From the NCBI GenBank assembly GCA_017983675.1, contig JAGOAZ010000015.1, forward strand, positions 1-64,000: a DNA stretch of 64,000 nt, written 5' to 3'. Positions 10,101-17,917 of the stretch are shown piece after piece. Position 1 is the stretch's first letter. Every line of letters begins with the position of its first letter. The position numbers and the translations under genes were made by a program. The DNA is from Fluviicola sp. (GTDB taxonomy: Bacteria; Bacteroidota; Bacteroidia; Flavobacteriales_D; Crocinitomicaceae). The notes under the pieces were generated by a model. It did not search any database. It had not been told where the DNA came from and was given only the letters and a program-made list of their open reading frames with translations.

Positions 10101-11457
10101 TGTCTTCAGAATAAATATCATCTTTTTCAGTCTTGTATTCATGATTGCTGTAGGGCACCAAATATCTATTTTCAATGGAAAGATTAACACCAAAGAATGA
10201 TTTCTGATTAACTAATTCGTTAAATGTAGAGTAATATCTATTGTCATTTTGTTTTGCTTCATCAAATGCAATACTTGTATTTATCAATTGAATTTTAAGA
10301 AATACTTGATTACTCTCTTTTCTTGAATCTCTGCTCAGCTGAATGTTTGCGGAAAGTGAAGCGTAATCTTCTTTTTTATCTTCTAAATCAAATCGGAAAA
10401 TATCTTTTAAACCATTAGTGATTTTTCCATCTTCTTGAATTGCTGAAATATTAACATCGTCATATGGTTTATTGTATAAATAGGATATTTTTCTTAGTTT
10501 CTCTGGAAAATGTAAGTTTTCTAATTTTATAATTCTTTCAATAGGTTTGGACTGCCATAAACCATATCCTCCTGAATAAATATCTAATAAGTTTCTTAAA
10601 TGGTCTGTGATGTTTTCTGCAAGCTCTATTTTTTGTGTTACTTCATAAAGCTTCTCTCGAACATCATCATTTGTAATCGTATTCTTTAATTCGTAGTAGA
10701 TTGACGACTTCAAGTTACTCAAATAACAAGACACTTTTGTTAGTTGTGGAATTATTGATATTGCATTTGCTTCATCAAAAAGAATTTCTGCAATTTGCTT
10801 TTGTATTTCTCTTATTCTTGTTTTTAAATTGGTTATTTCTTCGGATGATAATTTTGATAATAAGAGAAAATTGTTGTCATTAATGGGTTTTATTCTAAAC
10901 GAATTAAGTTCATATTTAGTAATGATTTTCTGAATTTCTTCGTGATTAACTTCACATAAAAGCCCATATTTATTGTTGAATTTACCTTCTTTGTCTTGTT
11001 TAAGCTTTTGATAATATCGAAAACGAACCTTGAATTCTATTGTACCCTTATCTAAGAATCTACTATCAAGGCAACAAGTTAAGCCCATTGTTCTTGGAAA
11101 CATTTGATTTAATTCTACACCTTCGGTTGCCTCTATATCTTCTGAACTATTATTTTGAGAGTCTTGTTCGTCAGCTTCATCTTTTTTATCTGTTTGCTCA
11201 TTATTATCTAAAGTATTTCCTTCTTTACAAGTACCACTTTTGTCTTCAGGAAACAAAATACCAGTGCTGTATATTGCAGCAGGAACAATATCCAAAATTT
11301 CAGATGAATAGTTTATTGGTGTTTCAACAATAAGATTTTGGTTAACAAGGGTTTCATTCTCGATATCTACATATCGATAGCCGTTTATTCCTGGACCCAA
11401 TGTCTGTTCACGTATGAAACGCTCTAATGAATTTCTATTATCTATTATTTTACTCAT
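7180..11457 (-). CDS. drmA: DrmA-like SF2 helicase, DISARM component
   Basis: 1425 aa. Walker A PTGGGKT is at 703-709 with K708; the DEAH-type box is DELH at 939-942; motif III is SSTATTR; motif VI is QASSRVARN at 1219-1227, with SVGIDVSRFN before it. Between motifs I and II lies a zinc-ribbon candidate C815-x2-C818...C846-x4-C851. The long N-terminal ~690 residues have no motif I recognise. DrmA is the ATP-driven helicase/translocase core of DISARM, and the size fits. Its start overlaps the DrmE-like stop by 8 bp. All helicase motifs look intact, so it is probably active. Confidence 0.88.
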   Translation of the reverse strand: MSKIIDNRNSLERFIREQTLGPGINGYRYVDIENETLVNQNLIVETPINYSSEILDIVPAAIYSTGILFPEDKSGTCKEGNTLDNNEQTDKKDEADEQDSQNNSSEDIEATEGVELNQMFPRTMGLTCCLDSRFLDKGTIEFKVRFRYYQKLKQDKEGKFNNKYGLLCEVNHEEIQKIITKYELNSFRIKPINDNNFLLLSKLSSEEITNLKTRIREIQKQIAEILFDEANAISIIPQLTKVSCYLSNLKSSIYYELKNTITNDDVREKLYEVTQKIELAENITDHLRNLLDIYSGGYGLWQSKPIERIIKLENLHFPEKLRKISYLYNKPYDDVNISAIQEDGKITNGLKDIFRFDLEDKKEDYASLSANIQLSRDSRKESNQVFLKIQLINTSIAFDEAKQNDNRYYSTFNELVNQKSFFGVNLSIENRYLVPYSNHEYKTEKDDIYSEDTTTSFIYDQFKDYAIGHGCSVKWNHTNETKIVETEYIPFCETPDIEPIPRDKSKDAVSNEKEGFVSPLFLENSKSQEFKWLSVFSDASNDDIIIGLNEFVDSYGIWIELKRKDEKYQDSYSGIAKQELDKCEDDYLRMKKNIANFLSGKSNKENLDSFRLMNASMFMQLWHSVKAKLGEVNSFMNDDSFSYFDFNFYKIIADDKLFSKTESAGWRAFQLAFILLNLDGIFKASEDENWDKRNNWVDLVWFPTGGGKTEAYLGLIALTIINRRKDFKEKGGGTAAIMRYTLRLLTMQQFQRASLVIMALELIRRWGDYELGDEPINIGLWVGKNSIPNSNIDLIYEFEQKLNLKKENRIPFSSCPWCNSEIKGETIEDTETTSSVYNQNRVHLKCTNQKCSFSFGLGRITRKRKDQGPIPVCLSDETIYQHPPALLFGTVDKFAQLAHKVNGQNNGRNADSRRIFGKGNWENGKPRDGYLPPDLIIQDELHLLLGPLGSAVALFESAVDQLCTREDGTRPKIISSTATTRNTQLQIAALFDRKVNLFPKPGVECDDSFFAFYRRKFKSIDDKTPEYLSKRKYIGVLPTGRTQIWMQMRLAAIIMTHRAIFELKELGEKHPIEFNSYQNFEKAMDYYHTTISYFNSLKEVGKTQSQVQSYILKELRRVFARVVRPQKLMHSIYTYGPIQESELTGRLSGEEVKNELKSVETKWNAKKRFASNENNELIRGKVPPEFVVATNMISVGIDVSRFNTIIMNSMPRNTAEYIQASSRVARNDYGLVLTVHHPFRARDISHFEKFIEFHEKMYSYVEPISITPFTQKAVERYMGLYLATMIRHTTRFTERLSASEISTISEIEIETIITELTNYFDKRKEKMAHKFSGAILNLLKPDNVKQIKDWIQIAFDDWKNLGNELDTNTDLVFNNKKNSPNMTRKQEQLYVDIEEYEDNIHSDKWQVPMSLRVIEPEAAIKINSI

Positions 11458-13939
11458 TGCTCGTTCTTTTTATTTCCGTAACTTTTTTGTAGGACAATTC
11501 CGGGATAATTAATTCAATCAATATAAGTAAACCCGACATTGGGTTGTCTTCATCAATACCCAGTTCATCCAAATTATGATTACTTCTATAATACTCTAAT
11601 CTATTTGATAAGACGTGCTCGGGATTTACCTCTTCATCGAAACATCCATCGTTAAAAAGGTCTTTCAATAATTTACTATAAATGCGAGTAGCATTTCTTT
11701 TCCCATTTATTGTCTTATTCTTTATAGTATAAATAATTCTTCTATAAGTGATTGGCATTTGGAGATAATCACAAAGGACTTTAAAGACTTTATTACCCCT
11801 TGGCACTAAAGATTCTGAATCAGGATTTATCCAAGTACTTTCAAAATGACTAAAAGAAACTATTGAAATATTATTCTTTATAAACAAATCTTTCAAATCT
11901 TCATATAGTTTGACCTTACCTATTTCGGTGATTTTTCTAGCTAATAATATTTTCCATAACCTACCTGCACTCTCGTCTTCAAATCCAAATTGATTCCTGA
12001 TTATTTCAAGGTCATTATCATGTTGAGTAGTATCAATTAATCTTTCAGCTGGATTAAATTCATCAATAAGTAAATCTAAATTTTTAACTTCTATTGCAGT
12101 CTCCTCGGTGTCAATATTTTCATAAATCCATCTAATATTTTGAATCCGCGGGTTATTCGCACTATTCTGTTTATAAATAAATAAGTCTGACGGATTACAA
12201 GTAATTCGAGAATTATCCATAAAAGTAAATCGATAAGTTACCCTGGTATCTGAACTGTTGTAGGAGCTTTCTAAATCCCAAGAAATATCATTTGGTTTTC
12301 CAGGCTTAAGTTCATAGATTTTCCTTTTAAGATCATCCCACTTAAAATTGTTGCTCCTAATAGGATGATTGAGTATTTTATAATAATCATTTTCTAAATT
12401 GTATTTTGACCACTCGTAGAATTGTTTAAACAGCATAGCTGGTAATATACACTGTACATAAGTGTTTTCTGATACTTTATTTTCATTGATATTAGGATAA
12501 AAATGATGATTAAAATTACCTTGATCTCTGTATGATAGAATGATAATTTGTTCACAATTAATTTCATCAAACACATCCCAATTAATAAATTTCCTGTTTG
12601 TCCTTACGTTTATACCTCTTTGAACTATATTAAGGAATTCGGTGTTTTTAAGAATGGAATTGTCTACAACTATTTTGTATTCATTTGCTAGACTTTCAAT
12701 TATTCTTGATTTCAGGTTTGAATTAACTATTGTATCCAATGAATTAGACAAATGTGTTTTGATATTTTGAATATCTGATTCAGGTAGACTAAAGATTTCC
12801 TGTTTTGTCTCAGCAGTAATTATGTTGCCATTACAGTCATTTAAAAAAATATTATTTAAAATATAATTTTTTATTTCTTCATTATAGCAAAGAGCGTAAA
12901 TATTCATCAATTTAATTGATCGTAGTTCATACAAGTCATAAACTTTTGTTTCTAAAATGAATTCATCCCAAAAACTTGATGACTCAAATCCTACAAATTC
13001 AATAGATAGTGGTGTGCTTTCTTTTCTATTAATAAGAAAATCTATTTCTGATTTAGTTATCGTGTAAGCAGTATTGGTTGGAATTTTAAATCTTTCTTTA
13101 ATTAATTCCAGTTTATTTCTTGTATGATTTATGGAAGTGTATTTTTTACCGAATGTTATTATCAAGTATTTCGTAAACCTTGTATCGTAATTGGAATTCC
13201 ATTTGTTAATTTCTTCAAATGAAAAATTAGACATAACGCTTTTACGTTCACAATCGAATAGTATAATTGAATCCAATTCATCAATAATTTCATTGTTAAT
13301 GGCGTCAATTTCATTTAGGGTTTGGGTTGCATTTAGTAAATTATAGCTTTTGTTTTCACTGTTTATTAATACACAATATGGTTTAAATTCAAATATTTGA
13401 GAAACGGAACTACAAAAGTTTTTTTGCGTATTAATAATTAATTTTGGTTTTAGTGAAGAACTTTCATTCAGGCTCTTATAAAACTCCAAAAGAGATCTAT
13501 TTTCTTTCTTCTCCTTTACCCAATTTTTCCAAATCCTATTTCCTCCATTTATTCCGCTTGCACCGGCTGGACATCTCATTTTTAAGCCGTTTAGCTTTGT
13601 CTCAATCGCAGCTTTTAGTTCAATTAGTGCTAAATTGGCATCATTAGAATTGTTATCAGAAGATTGATAATGTAAAAATGTTTTTACGCTTAAAAATTCA
13701 GCAATAAGTAATTTTTGCGAGTCATTAAATTCATCCTCAATATGAATATGTAAAGCAGTTACATTGTCATTAGCAGTTGAAAATGTTTCATCTAGTAAGT
13801 TATCTAAATAACGAATTAACTTAATTAAGTCGGTTCTTAAATTATTTTGTATTTCATCAAAATTAGCTTCAAAAGTGCTTGATCCTCTTTTTGCAAACGA
13901 AAGCAAACAAGGATAAATATGTTGTTTTATCAATTCCAT
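11450..13939 (-). CDS. drmE: DrmE-like protein, DISARM class 2 candidate component
   Basis: 829 aa from the ATG at 13939, which overlaps the upstream TGA as TGATG; a GTG three bases earlier is less likely. I see no Walker, nuclease or methylase motif. The protein is asparagine- and lysine-rich. A segment around EQIIILSYRDQGNFNHHFYPN and a long helical C-terminus ending MSGLLILIELIIPEL are the most structured parts. Size, lack of known motifs and its position directly before drmA fit DrmE, the class 2 DISARM protein of unknown function. The name rests mainly on context and needs a profile search. Confidence 0.55.
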   Translation of the reverse strand: MELIKQHIYPCLLSFAKRGSSTFEANFDEIQNNLRTDLIKLIRYLDNLLDETFSTANDNVTALHIHIEDEFNDSQKLLIAEFLSVKTFLHYQSSDNNSNDANLALIELKAAIETKLNGLKMRCPAGASGINGGNRIWKNWVKEKKENRSLLEFYKSLNESSSLKPKLIINTQKNFCSSVSQIFEFKPYCVLINSENKSYNLLNATQTLNEIDAINNEIIDELDSIILFDCERKSVMSNFSFEEINKWNSNYDTRFTKYLIITFGKKYTSINHTRNKLELIKERFKIPTNTAYTITKSEIDFLINRKESTPLSIEFVGFESSSFWDEFILETKVYDLYELRSIKLMNIYALCYNEEIKNYILNNIFLNDCNGNIITAETKQEIFSLPESDIQNIKTHLSNSLDTIVNSNLKSRIIESLANEYKIVVDNSILKNTEFLNIVQRGINVRTNRKFINWDVFDEINCEQIIILSYRDQGNFNHHFYPNINENKVSENTYVQCILPAMLFKQFYEWSKYNLENDYYKILNHPIRSNNFKWDDLKRKIYELKPGKPNDISWDLESSYNSSDTRVTYRFTFMDNSRITCNPSDLFIYKQNSANNPRIQNIRWIYENIDTEETAIEVKNLDLLIDEFNPAERLIDTTQHDNDLEIIRNQFGFEDESAGRLWKILLARKITEIGKVKLYEDLKDLFIKNNISIVSFSHFESTWINPDSESLVPRGNKVFKVLCDYLQMPITYRRIIYTIKNKTINGKRNATRIYSKLLKDLFNDGCFDEEVNPEHVLSNRLEYYRSNHNLDELGIDEDNPMSGLLILIELIIPELSYKKVTEIKRTSNE

Positions 13940-15681
13940 CACTCAACAATATTAATTTCAACATTTAAGATTGCCCTTGTAACTCCAACAAAAATCTCAT
14001 ATTTATTGAGTTCACTTGGATTTGAAATCACTAAAAAAACGTTCTTCTTTTCAAGACCTTTGAATTTTAATATGGAAGAATATCTTAACTTGTTTGCTGT
14101 GTCTCCAACATTAGTTTCTGTTAATTCTTCAACATCTTTTATAATTAGTAATTCCCGTAAATCCTCTTGTCCCTTATAGTCTCCTCTTAAAAAAGTTGAT
14201 TCAATTAGAATAATGCAATCCTGTCCTTTTAATGATGAATTAGTTTCCCTAATTGGAGTTAAAACACTTTTTACGATATGGGACTTAACATCTTGCAAAT
14301 TACTATGTCGTTTGATTTTAATATTCGGAAACCATTCTTCAAATTTTACAACTTCCAAGATTTCGGGGTGTTCTAAAATTTCAGATGAAAGCTTTCGAAT
14401 ATCGGGGTTTTGTGAACTCCTTTTAACTTCATTAATTCTAAAATGACAATAATATTCAGTCAACAAATCTGCAATTTCAGAAACATTCCTTCCTCTTGAT
14501 GAATAGCTTTGATCAATATCAAATAATACTAATGAATTACCATTCAATAAACCTTGTCCGTTAAATCCAGAAAATTTATTAATAAATAAATCTAAACCTC
14601 TATCTAGTAAATCTTGTGCTTCATCAATTACAATAAAATCAAATGGCTTTAAATTATCATTTTTTTCAAGTTTTTGAATGGTATCTTTAACCATATCATA
14701 AAATTCATCCTCACTCATTGAGCTTAATTTTTTATAGTCAATTGAAGGATTAAGCTTTTGAAAGAATCTAAAATAGGTTGTCACCTCTATATTACTGGAA
14801 AGTTGCCTTTCTGATAACAAAGATTTGGTGTAGTGCATCAAAAGGTTGTTCCAACACAAATAAATTCCATTTTTATTATGTTGTTTATCAATGAATGCCT
14901 TTGCAATAGTGGTTTTTCCGCAACCTGGTGGACCTTCAATCATAATTCTAGGGTTCTTGTACAAACCTTCTAGAATTTCAATATTTTGTATGCCAAGCCA
15001 CTCAAGCGTATTAATAGTGTTTATTTGATTTCTGTCACCAATAATAGGACTTAGGATCTTTTTGATAGAAACATACTCCTTAGGCGTAATGTCTTCATAA
15101 ATTCTAAAGTGTTTCTTGTGTTTGTTTTTAGAGTATTCAAACACATTTAAAAGGAACTTCTCGATTGAGCCATTGTAATCCTTTGCAATAAATGAAGTCC
15201 ATAGTAACTTCTTATCTATCAACTTAGAATCAAATGGGTAATCTACGTGAGGGAAGGCTGTTGCCTCACAAAAAAAACATCCTTTTAGATTATTTAGAAT
15301 ATTGTCTTTTAAAGTGTATTTATATCCCTCAGCTTGTTTAAAGGGATTTTGTTTTATTGGTGTTTCAAAATTCTTTCCGTAAAAAAAAGTGTTGTCTTTA
15401 GTTGAAATAGAGCCTCCTTTTACTTCTAGAACTAGTAGTCCATATTTACAGAGAATTAAGAAATCTATTTGAGAGCTTGTTTTTTTGTAGTAGTTAAAAT
15501 TATCTGAATGTTCTGGTAATTTTAGATCGTGCCAAATATCCCATTCTAGAGTACTTTTATTTAAATCCGTCCAGAGTTGTCTGTAAATATCGATTTCACC
15601 GCGCAGTGGTGAACCATCTTCTTTAACGATTATGGTTTCTAAAGCATCTATTGGATTATTTGGATGAAATCTTACTGGCAT
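13939..15681 (-). CDS. NERD-domain nuclease fused to SF1 (UvrD-like) helicase
   Basis: 580 aa. Residues ~25-130 form a NERD domain of the PD-(D/E)xK nuclease fold: E29, Q71-I-D73, then E86-V-K88 after a hydrophobic strand, so the catalytic pattern looks intact. A superfamily 1 helicase follows: Walker A GPPGCGKT at 250-257 (K256), Walker B VIDEAQDL at 351-358, LKFKGLEKKNVFLV (motif V-like) and FVGVTRA (motif VI-like) near the end. It probably unwinds and cuts DNA. It begins two bases after the methyltransferase stop and overlaps the DrmE-like start. In canonical DISARM the nuclease is DrmC, a phospholipase D protein; this one may take that place (inference). Confidence 0.85.
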   Translation of the reverse strand: MPVRFHPNNPIDALETIIVKEDGSPLRGEIDIYRQLWTDLNKSTLEWDIWHDLKLPEHSDNFNYYKKTSSQIDFLILCKYGLLVLEVKGGSISTKDNTFFYGKNFETPIKQNPFKQAEGYKYTLKDNILNNLKGCFFCEATAFPHVDYPFDSKLIDKKLLWTSFIAKDYNGSIEKFLLNVFEYSKNKHKKHFRIYEDITPKEYVSIKKILSPIIGDRNQINTINTLEWLGIQNIEILEGLYKNPRIMIEGPPGCGKTTIAKAFIDKQHNKNGIYLCWNNLLMHYTKSLLSERQLSSNIEVTTYFRFFQKLNPSIDYKKLSSMSEDEFYDMVKDTIQKLEKNDNLKPFDFIVIDEAQDLLDRGLDLFINKFSGFNGQGLLNGNSLVLFDIDQSYSSRGRNVSEIADLLTEYYCHFRINEVKRSSQNPDIRKLSSEILEHPEILEVVKFEEWFPNIKIKRHSNLQDVKSHIVKSVLTPIRETNSSLKGQDCIILIESTFLRGDYKGQEDLRELLIIKDVEELTETNVGDTANKLRYSSILKFKGLEKKNVFLVISNPSELNKYEIFVGVTRAILNVEINIVE

Positions 15682-15683
15682 AA

Positions 15684-17390
15684 TTATTTCCCGTTTGCAA
15701 TTGTTGATATTTTATTTATTGCATATAATGCGAAGAATTGCTTTACTGGAACTTTTTCCTTGTGTTTGAAAACTATCAATTTCTTTTGTTCAATTTCCAC
15801 ATTTTCAATTTTTAGTTCATCTATTATTTCTTGAACTAAATCAACTAATTCAGTTGGTTCTGTATATTTAGTATTTGACTTTTGGAGTTCGTAAAGTTTT
15901 TGAAGTTCATTCGCATTCCCAATTTTTTCCGAAAATCCATTATTTATGTGCTTTAGAAACTCTTTCCCACCTTTATATTCATTTATTATTTCTTCAAGGT
16001 TTTTGTAATACTTATCATTAATTTTTTGAATTGGAAATCCTTTACCTGTTCCATATTGAATAGAGGTAAACCATTTACCTTCTGATGATTTAGGGTTATT
16101 CTCAATATCGTAGTTGGATAAAGTAACTGTTAAATTACCATCTTTGATGGCGTGTCTTCTAAATCTTGATCCTTGATTTTTTACTGGAGGCTTATCAAAT
16201 GTCTTTAATTTATAGTTGTTAAGATTTATAATACCATCCGTTTTCGGATTGTAATTTAACACATAGTTATTTGGGAAAGTAAGCCTAAACTCATCTAAAA
16301 CGATTTTAGCAAATGCTCTACTTACTGCACAACAAACTGCATTACCTACTAATCGCCATTTGTTATTATCTGAACCTAAAAATTGATAGGTAATCGGAAA
16401 TCCCATTATTATAGATGCTTCTCTTACTGTTGGTAATCTATATTCACCATCTCCAATTCTATTAATTTCCGTTTTGTAAATTATAGATTCTCTTGAATTC
16501 GCAATTTTTGTTGCTGTAATTGTTCGGCTAGGCTTATTTTTATTTTCAGGAAATGACATTTTTCCCATAAATGGGTGATTTGTTTTCCAATATTTAGAGA
16601 ACTTCCATTCAACCTTGTATATTCCTGTGTCATAAAAATGATCCGTCAGTTGGTTTTGTGGTATTTGTAATTGATATTGTGGGTCGCTAATACTATTATT
16701 TGATTTTTTTGTAAAGGGATGAGGAAAGTTTTCCTTCATCTTTCCTATTGTCAAATACTTTTGTTTACCTCCTAAGCCATCTTCAGAATGGGTTGTTTTT
16801 GGTATTATCAGTTTGCCTTTTTTAATGATTTCGCCCGATATAACTCTTTTTCTTGCTTGAAAAGAACCATAGTCAGCAGAATTGATAACAGATGTGTTTT
16901 CATATAAGTCAATAGCAATTTTTAGTGGGCTTATTCTGTTTTTATTTGCCCAATCAGTTAATCCTAAGTCTTTGAAAGTATATGCAGTTTGTAAATATCT
17001 TTTTGAATTAACTACATTTTCCATAAACCAAGCCTTAAGTATTGAATTAGGCTGATGTTTTTTTACTGCGACAATTTTCAAAAAGGTTTCTGTTAATTCA
17101 ACCCCCAATGACTTATCTGCATTACCAGATTTGTTTGAACTTGAAAAACTAACACATGGTGGGCTTCCGATAATCACATCTGTATCAGGAAGATTTTCAA
17201 TTTCTTCAATCGAAGACTTAAAATCTAAAATATTTTTTACTTCACACTCTAAATTAAAGTTATGGTTATAGGTTTCAACTGCTGGTTTCCAATGGTCAAA
17301 GCCATATTTAATTTCAAATCCCATTTGTCTGAAACCTTCAGAAAATCCACCAGCACCGCAAAAGAAATCGATAACCTTTAATTTTTCCAT
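15684..17390 (-). CDS. drmMII: DNA (cytosine-5) methyltransferase, DrmMII-like
   Basis: 568 aa. Motif I DFFCGAGGFSEGF is at 8-20, motif IV GSPPCVSFS has the catalytic C79, motif VI is MENV with E124, motif VIII is QARKR at 178-182 and motif X is LVGNAV near 350, so a full m5C methylase is present. Motif IV has Val after the catalytic Cys where most family members have Gln. About 200 further residues follow motif X. In DISARM class 2 such an enzyme marks host DNA as self. It is second in the operon, 23 bp after the 115-aa gene. The recognition site cannot be predicted from the sequence. Confidence 0.9.
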   Translation of the reverse strand: MEKLKVIDFFCGAGGFSEGFRQMGFEIKYGFDHWKPAVETYNHNFNLECEVKNILDFKSSIEEIENLPDTDVIIGSPPCVSFSSSNKSGNADKSLGVELTETFLKIVAVKKHQPNSILKAWFMENVVNSKRYLQTAYTFKDLGLTDWANKNRISPLKIAIDLYENTSVINSADYGSFQARKRVISGEIIKKGKLIIPKTTHSEDGLGGKQKYLTIGKMKENFPHPFTKKSNNSISDPQYQLQIPQNQLTDHFYDTGIYKVEWKFSKYWKTNHPFMGKMSFPENKNKPSRTITATKIANSRESIIYKTEINRIGDGEYRLPTVREASIIMGFPITYQFLGSDNNKWRLVGNAVCCAVSRAFAKIVLDEFRLTFPNNYVLNYNPKTDGIINLNNYKLKTFDKPPVKNQGSRFRRHAIKDGNLTVTLSNYDIENNPKSSEGKWFTSIQYGTGKGFPIQKINDKYYKNLEEIINEYKGGKEFLKHINNGFSEKIGNANELQKLYELQKSNTKYTEPTELVDLVQEIIDELKIENVEIEQKKLIVFKHKEKVPVKQFFALYAINKISTIANGK

Positions 17391-17413
17391 TTTAATAACA
17401 TTTTAATCTTAAT

Positions 17414-17761
17414 TTACTCCACCACTGCAGTCAAAACACCAAATGCAGGCGGAAATTCTGGAACTTTACTACTATCATTGGTCTCTAAATAAATCTCCAT
17501 TCTTTCGGCTAAAATTTTACAACCTTTATTGAATAGTTCAATGTTTTCAATTGAAGCTCTGAATGGATGTACGTAATCACCAATATATCGACCATCTTTA
17601 TTCCAATGTAACGTATATAAAAACACACCCTTTTCTCTCTTAATTTGAGCAAAGCAAGAACCTGAATCATCGGCTTTTAACAAGCTAGATTGTTTTACAA
17701 GAAAAGTAATGTATTCATTTTGATCGTAAAAAAAAGAATCAATTAAATTATACTTATTCAT
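17414..17761 (-). CDS. Unrecognised 115-aa protein, first gene of the defence operon
   Basis: 115 aa, not recognised. It has no signal peptide, membrane segment or obvious HTH. It looks like a small mixed alpha/beta protein: a strand-rich first half (YITFLVKQSSLL, KREKGVFLYTLHWNKDGRYIGDY) and one helix (ASIENIELFNKGCKILAERMEI), ending FPPAFGVLTAVVE. It is the promoter-proximal gene before the methyltransferase and shares the AT-rich composition. It could be an accessory or regulatory subunit; that is a guess from position only. Coding status is supported by its place in the operon and a clean ATG. Confidence 0.7.
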   Translation of the reverse strand: MNKYNLIDSFFYDQNEYITFLVKQSSLLKADDSGSCFAQIKREKGVFLYTLHWNKDGRYIGDYVHPFRASIENIELFNKGCKILAERMEIYLETNDSSKVPEFPPAFGVLTAVVE

Positions 17762-17810
17762 TTATTGATAGTGTTCAAGTGGTAATTTTGTTAATATTAG
17801 TTAGTGTACT

Positions 17811-17843
17811 CAAATTTATAAATTATTTTAAGGATTTACCAAA
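17811..17843 (-). promoter_or_regulatory. Candidate promoter of the defence operon
   Basis: On the minus strand a TAAATTTG box (17811-17818) matches the Bacteroidota -7 consensus TAnnTTTG. A TTTG (17840-17843) lies 21 bp upstream as a possible -33 element. Transcription would begin near 17805, about 45 bp before the ATG at 17761. The region is very A/T-rich, so chance matches are possible. Confidence 0.5.
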
Positions 17844-17917
17844 AAAAATAAAAATCCTCAAAAAAAAACCTTTCTCCCCCATTCTTTGTTTATCAACAAA
17901 CTTTTTTAACCGAGCTC

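Noticed and set aside
4884..17761. The operon as BREX, Druantia or Zorya instead of DISARM
   Set aside because: There is no PglX-type adenine methylase, PglZ, BrxC-like ATPase or ZorAB motor. Druantia type proteins fuse DUF1998 into the helicase, while here the DUF1998 protein is separate and follows a DrmA-sized helicase.
17821..17917. A-rich runs right of the defence operon as a CRISPR leader or repeat array
   Set aside because: No repeated unit with spacers is present; these are plain A/T-rich intergenic runs. I saw no CRISPR array anywhere in the window.
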